A DNA stretch of 64,000 bases from Tessaracoccus palaemonis (GTDB lineage Bacteria > Actinomycetota > Actinomycetes > Propionibacteriales > Propionibacteriaceae), in assembly GCF_019316905.1 (NCBI RefSeq), contig NZ_CP079216.1:1550001-1614000 (forward strand). The letters run 5' to 3'. A model generated the notes under the pieces. That model was not told the DNA's origin. It made no database searches and worked only from the letters and a program-made list of their open reading frames with translations. Positions 57,287-64,000 of the stretch are shown here, piece after piece. Numbering within the stretch: the stretch's first letter is position 1; each line of letters starts with the position of its first letter. The translations under genes were made by a program, and so were the position numbers.

Positions 57287-58332
57287 AGGGCGCTCACCGA
57301 GCTGCGCCGGGCGAGCAGGATGAGCACGGGGGCGCCGATGGCTCCCGTCACAAGCCCGACCCGCAACTCCCCGCTGGGGAGGATCACACGTCCGAGGATG
57401 TCGGCGGCCAGCAGCAGGATGGGGGACAGCACCACCGTGAAGGCGATGATCCATCGCTGGTCGGGGCCGACGAACCACCGCACGGCGTGGGGAACCATCA
57501 GGCCGATGAAGCCGATCGGTCCCGCCAGCGCCGTCGCGGTGCCGGCCAGGAGGGTCACGGCGACCACCACCGTGACGCGGGTGCGGCCGGTCCTGACGCC
57601 GAGCGAGACGCCGAGGTCGTCACCCAGCGCAAGCGCGTTCAGCGGTCGGGCCACGTAGAGCGCCAGAACCAGTCCCACGACGATCAGCGGCGAGAAGTGG
57701 AGCACGACGTCGAGCGAGCGTCCGCCGATGGCTCCGACGCCCCAGAAGCGCATGTCGTCGAACGTCGCTCGATTCGAGAGGATGATCGCGCTCGTCATGC
57801 CACCGAGCACGGCGCTGAGCGCGACGCCCGCCATCGTGAGCTTGGCGGGCGTCGCGCCGCTCCCTCCGAGGGAGCCGAGGAGGTAGACGACGACGGTGAT
57901 CGCGGCGGCACCTGCCAGAGCGAACCAGATGTAGGCCAGTGGAGCGGTGAACCCGAACAGCCCCGTCGCCACCGCCACCCCGAAGGTGGCCCCGGCGTTG
58001 ACGCCCAGGATGCCGGGATCGGCGAGGGGATTGCGCGTATAGGCCTGGATCAGGGCCCCGCACACGCCGAGCGCCGGGCCGACGACCAGACCCACCACCG
58101 TGCGGGGCACGCGCAGCTCCCGGATCATGACGTGCTCGTCCTGCGTGATGTCGAACGCCGTGATCGCCGACCAGATCGTGCCCGGGGCGATGTCGCGCGC
58201 CCCGACCCCGATGCTGGCGACGACAGTGACGGCGAGGACAGCGATGGCGATCAGCAGCCCCAGCAGGCGCAGTCGCCCGACCGCTGCCACGCCGTCGGTC
58301 CTGCCGACCAGAGCAGTCACCGGAGCCGTCAC
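57283..58332 (-). CDS. FecCD-family siderophore permease (first)
   Basis: A 349-residue permease with the same plan as its partner: IRELRVPRTVVGLVVGPALGVCG, YTRNPLADPGILGVNAGATFGV, and VVAVTLLAGTATALAGPIGFIGLMVPHAVRWF at the ATPase contact. The GTG at 58332 overlaps the stop of the siderophore-interacting protein gene (GTGA). The overlap chain guarantees matched expression of permeases and ATPase. Confidence 0.93.
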   Translation of the reverse strand: MTAPVTALVGRTDGVAAVGRLRLLGLLIAIAVLAVTVVASIGVGARDIAPGTIWSAITAFDITQDEHVMIRELRVPRTVVGLVVGPALGVCGALIQAYTRNPLADPGILGVNAGATFGVAVATGLFGFTAPLAYIWFALAGAAAITVVVYLLGSLGGSGATPAKLTMAGVALSAVLGGMTSAIILSNRATFDDMRFWGVGAIGGRSLDVVLHFSPLIVVGLVLALYVARPLNALALGDDLGVSLGVRTGRTRVTVVVAVTLLAGTATALAGPIGFIGLMVPHAVRWFVGPDQRWIIAFTVVLSPILLLAADILGRVILPSGELRVGLVTGAIGAPVLILLARRSSVSAL

Positions 58333-59225
58333 AGCCCGGCGACCTCGTACATCCGCTGCACGTCGTCGAAGATCTCCTCCGGGTCGCGTTCCTCGTCCGA
58401 CCACAGGGCGCGGATCCGGTCGCGGAACTCGGGCCCGAGCGCGTCGTACCGGGCGCGCCACGCCTCGGCGTCGTCCTGCCAGTAGGCGATGCACTTGTAG
58501 TGGCTCGCCGGCATCCCGAGCCCATGGCGGAGGAGCTTGCGGATCGACCGGCTCAGACGCCCCTCGGTCGCGACCCAGACGTAGGTGTTCTCGTCGATCG
58601 GCATGCGGCGCAACGCGTCCTCGAGCTGGCTCGGCGTGTGTCCGTTCCCGGTGCCGGACAGCCACTGGTACTGCACGTCTCCAGCCTCGGCGACGAGGCG
58701 GTGGTCCTCATCCCGCACCTCGAGCACGAGGGTCGCGGGCACGGTTCCGGCCGTCTGCTCCGCGATGCGGAGGGCCGCGGGCAGCCCTGGCTCATCCGCG
58801 ACGAGGATCTGCCGCTTCGCGGCCTCGGGGCGCTCGTACAGCGCGTACGGGGGAGTGACGCCCAGGATCTGCCCCGGGCGGGCCTGGGTGGCCCACCGGG
58901 AGCCGACCCCGCCGGCATGGACGACGAAGTCGACCGTGATCTCGCCCGGCGCGTGTCGGCGCACCGTGTACACCCGCGCCTCGGACTGCTCCACCCCGTC
59001 CTCGAACTCCCACCCGCGACCGGAGACGACGGGCAAGCCGGGGAGTTCGTCGGGATCCGCGGGGAAGAACAGCCGCACGTACTCGTCGCCCACGCCCGTC
59101 GTCGGGAAGTCGCGCAGGTCGCCGCCCCCGAACACCACGCGGATCATTCCGGGGCTCAGGCGGTGCGCGGCGGTCACCTCCGCCCGGTGGATGCGGGGCT
59201 CGTAGTGCTCGGGCAGCGAGGTCAT
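58329..59225 (-). CDS. siderophore-interacting protein (FAD-dependent ferric reductase, SIP family)
   Basis: A 298-residue SIP-family flavoprotein that reduces Fe(III) in imported siderophores and so releases iron in the cytosol. The FAD-binding barrel has the segment EYVRLFFPA and RVYTVRRHAPGEITVDFVVH (RxYT flavin motif), then GVGSRWATQARPGQ. The C-terminal NAD(P)H domain includes ILVADEPGLPAALRIAEQ and WVATEGRLSRSIRKLLRHGLG, and ends with the family KCIAYWQDDA segment. It lies 43 bp after the binding-protein gene and is coupled to the permeases. Confidence 0.92.
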   Translation of the reverse strand: MTSLPEHYEPRIHRAEVTAAHRLSPGMIRVVFGGGDLRDFPTTGVGDEYVRLFFPADPDELPGLPVVSGRGWEFEDGVEQSEARVYTVRRHAPGEITVDFVVHAGGVGSRWATQARPGQILGVTPPYALYERPEAAKRQILVADEPGLPAALRIAEQTAGTVPATLVLEVRDEDHRLVAEAGDVQYQWLSGTGNGHTPSQLEDALRRMPIDENTYVWVATEGRLSRSIRKLLRHGLGMPASHYKCIAYWQDDAEAWRARYDALGPEFRDRIRALWSDEERDPEEIFDDVQRMYEVAGL

Positions 59226-59268
59226 GGGGAAGTTCCTTTCAGGGCGGGGCGACGGTGCGGGATCCGGG

Positions 59269-60321
59269 TCAGCGGATGACGGATCCGCCCGCGACGGCGT
59301 TCGACAGGTCGTCGAGGAAGCCCTGCTCGAGCACCCACGGGATGCTCAGGACCGTCGGCGCACTGGTCGCCATGGCGAAGCCCTTGTCGTTCATGAAGTA
59401 GTAGTTGCCTCCGGCGATGGGCGCCCAGCGCGACACGAGCGGATCCTCCAGGGTGGCCTGCGTGCGACCGGATCCGCCCTCCCAGGCGACGAACACGTCG
59501 GCGTCGAGGGTATCGAGCTCCTCCAGGCTGACTCCGCCTGCAAACTCCTCCGCGTTCGCGGTCGCCGCCTCGAGGCTCGGGCTGTTGACGAGCCCGAAGC
59601 CGTGGAGGAACTGCACCCGGGGGTCATCCGAGACGTAGACGCCGAGCTCGGTCTCGCCCTCCCACAGGGTCACGCCGTAGATGAAGCTGGTTCCCTGCAG
59701 ATCCGGATGCTCGGCCGCGGCGTCGGCGATGAGTTCCTCCGACTCTGCGACGAGTTCCTCGGCCCGCTCGGTCTCGCCCAGGGCGCGGCCGATGTCGCGG
59801 GTGAAGTCCTGCCACGGCGCGGAGAGCCAGGGGGTCGTGGCATACGGGACCGTCGGGGCGATCTCGCTCATGCGCTCGTACTGCACCTCGGTGATGCCGG
59901 AGTGGGGCGCCAGGATCAGGTCCGGCTCGAGGGCGAGGATCTGCTCGAGGTCGAACTCACCCTCACCGTCGACGCCGATGATCTCCGGAAGCTCGGCGCC
60001 CAGCTCGTCCGTGACGTAGTCGCTGAACCATTCCGAGTACCCGTTCTCACCCGCGTAGTTCGTCGGTACACCGACCGGAACGACTCCGAGCGCGGCCACC
60101 ACGTCCTCCGTCATCCAGCCGAGGGTCACGACACGCTCAGGCTTGGACTCGATCGTGGTCTCGCCGTGGGCGTGATCGATGGTGACGGGGAAGGCTGCGT
60201 CAGACGACGCAGCGGCGACGCCCGTCGACGTGTCGGCCTGCTCGAAGGGGCTGCACGCTCCCAGCATCAGGGTGGCTCCGACGAGCAGTGCTGCGAGGCT
60301 GAGGGGATGTGGACGACGCAT
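59269..60321 (-). CDS. siderophore-binding lipoprotein (ABC substrate-binding protein)
   Basis: A 350-residue FepB/FhuD-type binding protein. The signal peptide is MRRPHPLSLAALLVGATLML, followed by the lipobox LGAC with Cys23 as the lipidated residue, so it is anchored outside the membrane. The ligand domain has VTIDHAHGETTIESKPERVV, LEPDLILAPHSGITEVQYERM, and FVAWEGGSG. It is the first gene of the uptake operon. The ATG at 60321 has a GGAAAGA ribosome site. An iron box lies 33 bp upstream (60354-60372). Confidence 0.93.
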   Translation of the reverse strand: MRRPHPLSLAALLVGATLMLGACSPFEQADTSTGVAAASSDAAFPVTIDHAHGETTIESKPERVVTLGWMTEDVVAALGVVPVGVPTNYAGENGYSEWFSDYVTDELGAELPEIIGVDGEGEFDLEQILALEPDLILAPHSGITEVQYERMSEIAPTVPYATTPWLSAPWQDFTRDIGRALGETERAEELVAESEELIADAAAEHPDLQGTSFIYGVTLWEGETELGVYVSDDPRVQFLHGFGLVNSPSLEAATANAEEFAGGVSLEELDTLDADVFVAWEGGSGRTQATLEDPLVSRWAPIAGGNYYFMNDKGFAMATSAPTVLSIPWVLEQGFLDDLSNAVAGGSVIR

Positions 60322-60353
60322 AGATGATCTTTCCGGGACGCGGCTCGACGGCC

Positions 60354-60372
60354 TGAGGTTAGGGTGACCTAA
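60354..60372. promoter_or_regulatory. DtxR/IdeR-like iron box upstream of the uptake operon
   Basis: The 19-mer TGAGGTTAGGGTGACCTAA matches the IdeR/DtxR consensus TTAGGTTAGSCTAACCTAA at 16 of 19 positions, with a GTTAGG/CCTAAC dyad. It should repress the operon when iron is plentiful. Confidence 0.75.
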
Positions 60373-60444
60373 CTGAGCGTAGAGAGGGATGCTGTCGGCT
60401 GGCCGACACATGCTGTCGCCGATCAGACACCGGCGACGTCAGGC

Positions 60445-61263
60445 TCAGGCGCGAGGCTGCTGGTAGTCCCTCGGCGTGCGTCCCATCGTCCGGCTGAAGG
60501 CGGCGCTGAAGGCGCTGAACGTCGAATAGCCGACGCGCCTGGCGACGATTCCGACCGGCTCGCCCGCGCCCAGGAGGTCGACCGCCGCGACCATGCGGAC
60601 GCGGGTGCGCCACTGGGTGAAGGTCATGCCCGTCTCGGCGCGGAACGCCCGTGCGATGGTGCGTGCGCTCATGGACGTGTGCCAGGACCAGTCCTCCAGC
60701 GAGCGGTCGTCGGACGGATCCGCCATGATCGATGCGGCGAGGTCCCGGATCCGTGGATCGGCGGGGGAGGGGACCGTGACCGGCGGTCCGGCCTCGTCCG
60801 TGATCATCTCCAGGCAGACCTGCTGCGCGCGGAGCCTGCGGTCGCGCGGCATGCCGGTGTGGGCGAGGTGCAGAAGCATCTCGCGCAGCGCCGTGTTGAC
60901 GGTGACGACCCGCGGCCGGCCCGCCTCAACCTCGGACGCGAGGGGGTGGATGTGGGTGCAGGAGACCAGCGCCGCGCTGCCGTCGGTCACCGCGTGCGGG
61001 GTGCCCGCGGGCAGCCAGGCACCCTCGCCCAGCGAGAGCGACCACAGCTCGTCCTCCACCGTGATCGTCGCCGCGCGGGATTCGGGCCACACCACGACAT
61101 GCTCGCTGTGGCGATGCTGTGTGGTCGCACACCGATGTTCGAGGGTGGGGTGCCACCACACGCTCTCGCTCGTGGTGGTGAGCAGGTAGCCATCGGGTAC
61201 GGCCCGTGCGCGGAGGACGGGATCCCGGTCGTCGATCCGCCGTTCGGTCACTGTCGCGGTCAT
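60445..61263 (-). CDS. AraC-family transcriptional regulator
   Basis: A 272-residue activator/repressor. The N-terminal cupin-like sensing domain (HPTLEHRCATTQHRHSEHVV, SLGEGAWLPAGTPHAV) precedes the double helix-turn-helix (MSARTIARAFRAETGMTFTQWRTRVRM, then GIVARRVGYSTFSAFSAAFSRTMGRTP). It sits between the siderophore uptake operon and the divergent exporter genes, with GGAGGGTGA before its ATG. By analogy it probably senses the ferric siderophore or iron status and controls these genes. An iron box lies just upstream of it (61280-61298). Confidence 0.9.
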   Translation of the reverse strand: MTATVTERRIDDRDPVLRARAVPDGYLLTTTSESVWWHPTLEHRCATTQHRHSEHVVVWPESRAATITVEDELWSLSLGEGAWLPAGTPHAVTDGSAALVSCTHIHPLASEVEAGRPRVVTVNTALREMLLHLAHTGMPRDRRLRAQQVCLEMITDEAGPPVTVPSPADPRIRDLAASIMADPSDDRSLEDWSWHTSMSARTIARAFRAETGMTFTQWRTRVRMVAAVDLLGAGEPVGIVARRVGYSTFSAFSAAFSRTMGRTPRDYQQPRA

Positions 61264-61279
61264 TCACCCTCCATGTCGT

Positions 61280-61298
61280 TTCGGTAAGCCTTACCTTA
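61280..61298. promoter_or_regulatory. DtxR/IdeR-like iron box between the AraC gene and the exporter genes
   Basis: On the minus strand TAAGGTAAGGCTTACCGAA matches the iron-box consensus at 15 of 19 positions. It lies 17 bp before the AraC start and about 90 bp before the exporter start, so it could control both directions. Confidence 0.65.
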
Positions 61299-61374
61299 CT
61301 GTCGGTGGCTCCTCGGTCCACTTCGTTGTCCGGTTCGCGACACAATCGGTCTGACCGTCGCGGGCCGCGCGACC

Positions 61375-61380
61375 TAGGGT
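61375..61380 (+). promoter_or_regulatory. -10 hexamer of the first exporter gene
   Basis: TAGGGT ends 8 nt before the ATG at 61389, another near-leaderless arrangement, downstream of the iron box. Confidence 0.4.
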
Positions 61381-61388
61381 TGATCGTC

Positions 61389-63050
61389 ATGAAGATCATC
61401 CCCGAGCCTTCCCCGGCGACCTCTGTCGGGTCGATGCTGTCGCTCGCGCTGACCCGGGGAGGCCGGGGCTGGCGCCTCGGACTCGCGACCTTCGGCTACA
61501 TCCTGCATCAGGCCTGCGAGACGGCGATTCCGATCCTCATCGGCGTGATCGTCGACCTCGCCATCGTGCGCCATGACGCCGCGTCCCTGGTCATCTGGCT
61601 GGCGGTGCTGGGAGGCGTCTTCGTCGTACTCTCCCTGAGCTACCAGCTGGCGGCGTTGGCGATGGTGCGCGTGTACGGGCACGGGGAGCACGACCTCCGG
61701 CAGCTGGCGATCGGCAGGGTGCTCCACCCGCGGGGCCTCGCCGTACGCCGCGGGACCGGGGAGGTGCTGTCAATCGCCAGTTCGGACACCTACCGCGTCG
61801 CCGGCGTGGCGTGGAGCATCGCCCTCCAGGGGGCGACGGTGGCGTCGCTGCTGACGGCGGGCACAGCGCTGCTCGTGATCTCGGTCCCGCTCGGGGTCGG
61901 TGTGTTCGCCGGGGCCATCGCGGTCCTGCTCGGCATGCAGGCGCTCGCCCGGCCACTGGAACGGCTGGGTATGGCCGAGCAGACCTCGGGCGCGGCGGCG
62001 AGCGAGGTGGCGACCGACGTGATGTCGGGCCTGCGCATCGTGCGCGGCCTCGGCGCTGAGGACGAGGCGGTCCGGAGGTACCGGATAGCGTCGGCCGGCT
62101 CGCTGCGGGGCGCAGTCTCCGCGTCGCGGCACCTCCTCACGTACCAGGCGGTGAGCTCGGCGGTATCGGTGGTGTACCTGGGCGTTCTCACGTTCGCGGC
62201 CGCCTGGCTGGCGCTCCGCGGCGACATCACGCCTGGCCAGCTCGTGACCGTCGTCGCCCTTGCGCAGTTCCTCCAGGGGGCACTCGAACACATCGGCACC
62301 TTCGGCGGCAACTGGGCACACAAGCGGGCGTCATCGCGTCGCGTGCAGGCTCTTCTGACGGATCCGTTCCTGCTGCCGCAGGGCGGTCAGCCGTGTGCAC
62401 CCGCAGACGCCGCGGCACTGACCTGGAGGACGGCGTCCGGCGTCGTCGAGACCGTGCCTGGCAGGCTGGTGGGCGTGCAGGTCGGCAGCGCGGCGATGGC
62501 GCGAACGGTGTCGGCCCGGCTGGGTCTGCGCGCTCTCCCGGACCCCGGGGAGGTCAGCGTGCACGGGGCCGACGCCCTTGCGGTCGGGCCGGAGCGCTAC
62601 CGGCGGGTTGTGGCCGCGCCTCCACACGACGCCACACTGTTCACGGGCACGCTCCGAGAAAACGTCTCCGGCATCGCGGCCGAGCGCCGTTCGACCGCGT
62701 GGGACGAGGATGTGGTCCGCGCGGTCGCGCTCGACGACGTGCTCGAGCATGTCGGGTCCCCCGAAGCCGAGATCGGCGAGGGCGGGCGACGCCTCTCGGG
62801 CGGGCAACGCCAGCGGGTGCTGCTGGCGCGGGCCCTGCATGACCCGGCGGAGGTCGTGATCCTCGACGAGCCGACGTCCGCTCTGGATCCCTTGACCGAA
62901 CTGCAGGTGGCGGAAGGGTTACGCCGACTCGGGCGCACGATCGTGGTCGTGAGTTCCAGCCGTCTGGTCCTGAACGCCTGTCACTACGTGTTCGACCTGA
63001 CCCGTTCACCCCTGACCCCCGCCGAGCCGCTCACGGAGGTCGGACGATGA
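61389..63050 (+). CDS. ABC exporter half-transporter with degenerate Walker A
   Basis: A 553-residue fused permease-ATPase. The first 300 residues form six membrane helices with an ABC exporter core (GTGEVLSIASSDTYRVAG, SGLRIVRGLGAEDEAVRRY). In the ATPase half the signature LSGGQRQRVLLARAL and Walker B VVILDEPTSALD are intact. The Walker A position, however, reads VGSAAMART instead of GxxGxGKST, so the P-loop lysine is missing. It should therefore need the second half-transporter (next gene) to form one working ATP site. The location beside siderophore genes suggests siderophore export, or an IrtAB-like role. Start at the ATG at 61389; the upstream open frame is not used. Confidence 0.85.
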   Translation: MKIIPEPSPATSVGSMLSLALTRGGRGWRLGLATFGYILHQACETAIPILIGVIVDLAIVRHDAASLVIWLAVLGGVFVVLSLSYQLAALAMVRVYGHGEHDLRQLAIGRVLHPRGLAVRRGTGEVLSIASSDTYRVAGVAWSIALQGATVASLLTAGTALLVISVPLGVGVFAGAIAVLLGMQALARPLERLGMAEQTSGAAASEVATDVMSGLRIVRGLGAEDEAVRRYRIASAGSLRGAVSASRHLLTYQAVSSAVSVVYLGVLTFAAAWLALRGDITPGQLVTVVALAQFLQGALEHIGTFGGNWAHKRASSRRVQALLTDPFLLPQGGQPCAPADAAALTWRTASGVVETVPGRLVGVQVGSAAMARTVSARLGLRALPDPGEVSVHGADALAVGPERYRRVVAAPPHDATLFTGTLRENVSGIAAERRSTAWDEDVVRAVALDDVLEHVGSPEAEIGEGGRRLSGGQRQRVLLARALHDPAEVVILDEPTSALDPLTELQVAEGLRRLGRTIVVVSSSRLVLNACHYVFDLTRSPLTPAEPLTEVGR

Positions 63051-64000
63051 CGATGGATATGGACACCGCGCAGGACGCGGCCGGGCTCCCGATCGCGGGC
63101 GGTCGCGAGTGCTGGGGGCACCTGAGGTCGCTCCTGAAGGTCCAGTGGCGCGCGCTCGCCGCGACTACGGTGCTGCTGCTGCTCGGCTCAGTCGCGGGCG
63201 TGCTCACCCCGATCCTCCTCGGCCGGATCGTGGATGCCGTCGTGGCCCGATCCGAACTCCGCGACGTCGCGATCCTCGCGGGCCTCGTGACCGGCGCCGG
63301 CATCGTCTCTGCCCTGTTGCTGCTTGCCGGGGGACGGCTGCTGGTCGCCTGCCTGCAGCGGGCGCTCGCCGAGCTCCGCGAGGAGGTGTTCGCCGCGGCG
63401 CTCGGCCTCGATCAGGGCGTGGTCGAGGACGCCGGCACGAGCGACGTCGTCTCGCGCGTCACCGGGGACGTCGAGGCGATCACGCAGTCGGTCTCGGGCG
63501 TGCTGCCGAGGTTCACGCAGGCGGCCTTCGTGATCGTCCTGACGCTCGTCGGCCTGACGGCCATCGACCCGTGGTTGGCTCTGGCCGCGCTCGCAGCGGT
63601 TCCGGTCCAGCTGTACGCGACCGTGCGGTTCCTGCGCCGATCCCGGCCCCTGTACCGGAGGCTACGCCGCGAGGAATCGACGCGGGGGCAGGCGATCATC
63701 GAGAGCGTGCGCGGGGCCGACACCGTGATCGCCGGCCGTGCCCACGGACCGCGTCTGGAGCTGATCTCCCGCCGCAGCCTCTCCGCAGTCGAGACCGGGC
63801 GCCAGACGACCAGCGCCCGCAACCGCTTCAACGGCGGCCTCAATCTGGGCGAGTTCCTCGGCCTGGCTGCGGTCCTCGCGGTGGGCTTCTGGCGCACGGG
63901 CGATGCGGGGCTGACCGTGGGCGCCGTCACCGCGGCCGCACTCTTCTTCCACCGGCTCTTCGCGCCGATCGGCGCTCTGCTGTCGAGCATCGACGACCTG
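63047..64000 (+). CDS. ABC exporter half-transporter, second subunit, cut by window end
   Basis: The first 318 codons of a second exporter half. The membrane domain is visible: WRALAATTVLLLLGSVAGVLTPILLGRIVDA, EEVFAAALGLDQGVVEDAGTSDVVSRVTGDVEAI, and GQAIIESVRGADTVIAGRAHG. The ATPase domain lies beyond the window, so it cannot be said whether its Walker A is intact. The ATG overlaps the stop of the preceding exporter gene (ATGA), as expected for a heterodimer. Confidence 0.88.
   Translation, partial: MTMDMDTAQDAAGLPIAGGRECWGHLRSLLKVQWRALAATTVLLLLGSVAGVLTPILLGRIVDAVVARSELRDVAILAGLVTGAGIVSALLLLAGGRLLVACLQRALAELREEVFAAALGLDQGVVEDAGTSDVVSRVTGDVEAITQSVSGVLPRFTQAAFVIVLTLVGLTAIDPWLALAALAAVPVQLYATVRFLRRSRPLYRRLRREESTRGQAIIESVRGADTVIAGRAHGPRLELISRRSLSAVETGRQTTSARNRFNGGLNLGEFLGLAAVLAVGFWRTGDAGLTVGAVTAAALFFHRLFAPIGALLSSIDDL

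Overview
The window is high-GC actinobacterial chromosome. The evidence is a 20S proteasome core (prcB/prcA), a PAC2-family gene beside metH and trmI (the same neighbourhood as in Mycobacterium), and many host genes whose only promoter-like signal is a TANNNT hexamer 6-8 nt before the start codon, which implies leaderless mRNAs. A cluster of short palindromic repeats (8416-8646) recalls those of Propionibacteriaceae, but I would not name a genus from sequence alone.

Region 1 (1-21.6 kb) is host backbone: rsmB (truncated by the window edge), rpe, an NmrA-like reductase, PAC2, metH, a HAD phosphatase, trmI, a repeat cluster, DUF3054 and GNAT genes, a four-gene redox operon (zinc alcohol dehydrogenase, two aldo/keto reductases, an NmrA-like reductase), a secreted HNH nuclease with an internal TAG, prcB-prcA, tyrA, cmk, der, a YdcF-like membrane protein, a methyltransferase and tRNA-Pro(GGG). 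The proteasome partners mpa/arc, dop, pup and pafA, normally found here, are absent from the window.

Region 2 (21.6-55.2 kb) is an accessory island that starts at the tRNA-Pro gene. A large serine recombinase next to the tRNA has lost its catalytic N-terminus and carries a TAG, so the island looks immobilised. Next come two DUF3846-like genes and a ribbon-helix-helix gene, each preceded by a near-identical two-stem leader hairpin with compensatory base changes. The core is a defence block. A small leader ORF, hsdM, hsdS, a TIGR02391-type gene, hsdR, a YgjP-like peptidase gene and qatA-qatB-qatC-qatD form a chain in which every gene overlaps the next (26168-39203). It is followed by an unrecognised 412-aa protein with a sigma-region-4-like C-terminus, a small ORF, and a 1230-aa protein with a PD-(D/E)XK-like N-terminus and a NACHT/STAND ATPase. 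After that lie an XRE/ImmA pair (XRE broken by TAG), an HTH gene, decayed regulator remnants, a helicase gene split by an ISL3-family element with a perfect 8-bp target duplication, a truncated HAD gene, a decayed secreted-protein gene, and a large exported protein with calcium-binding-type repeats and a probable nuclease toxin tail.

Region 3 (55.4-64 kb) is an iron-siderophore locus: lipoprotein binding protein, siderophore-interacting reductase, two FecCD permeases and an ATPase in one overlapping operon, an AraC-type regulator, and two divergent ABC exporter genes (the second cut by the window end). Two DtxR/IdeR-like iron boxes sit at 60354-60372 and 61280-61298.
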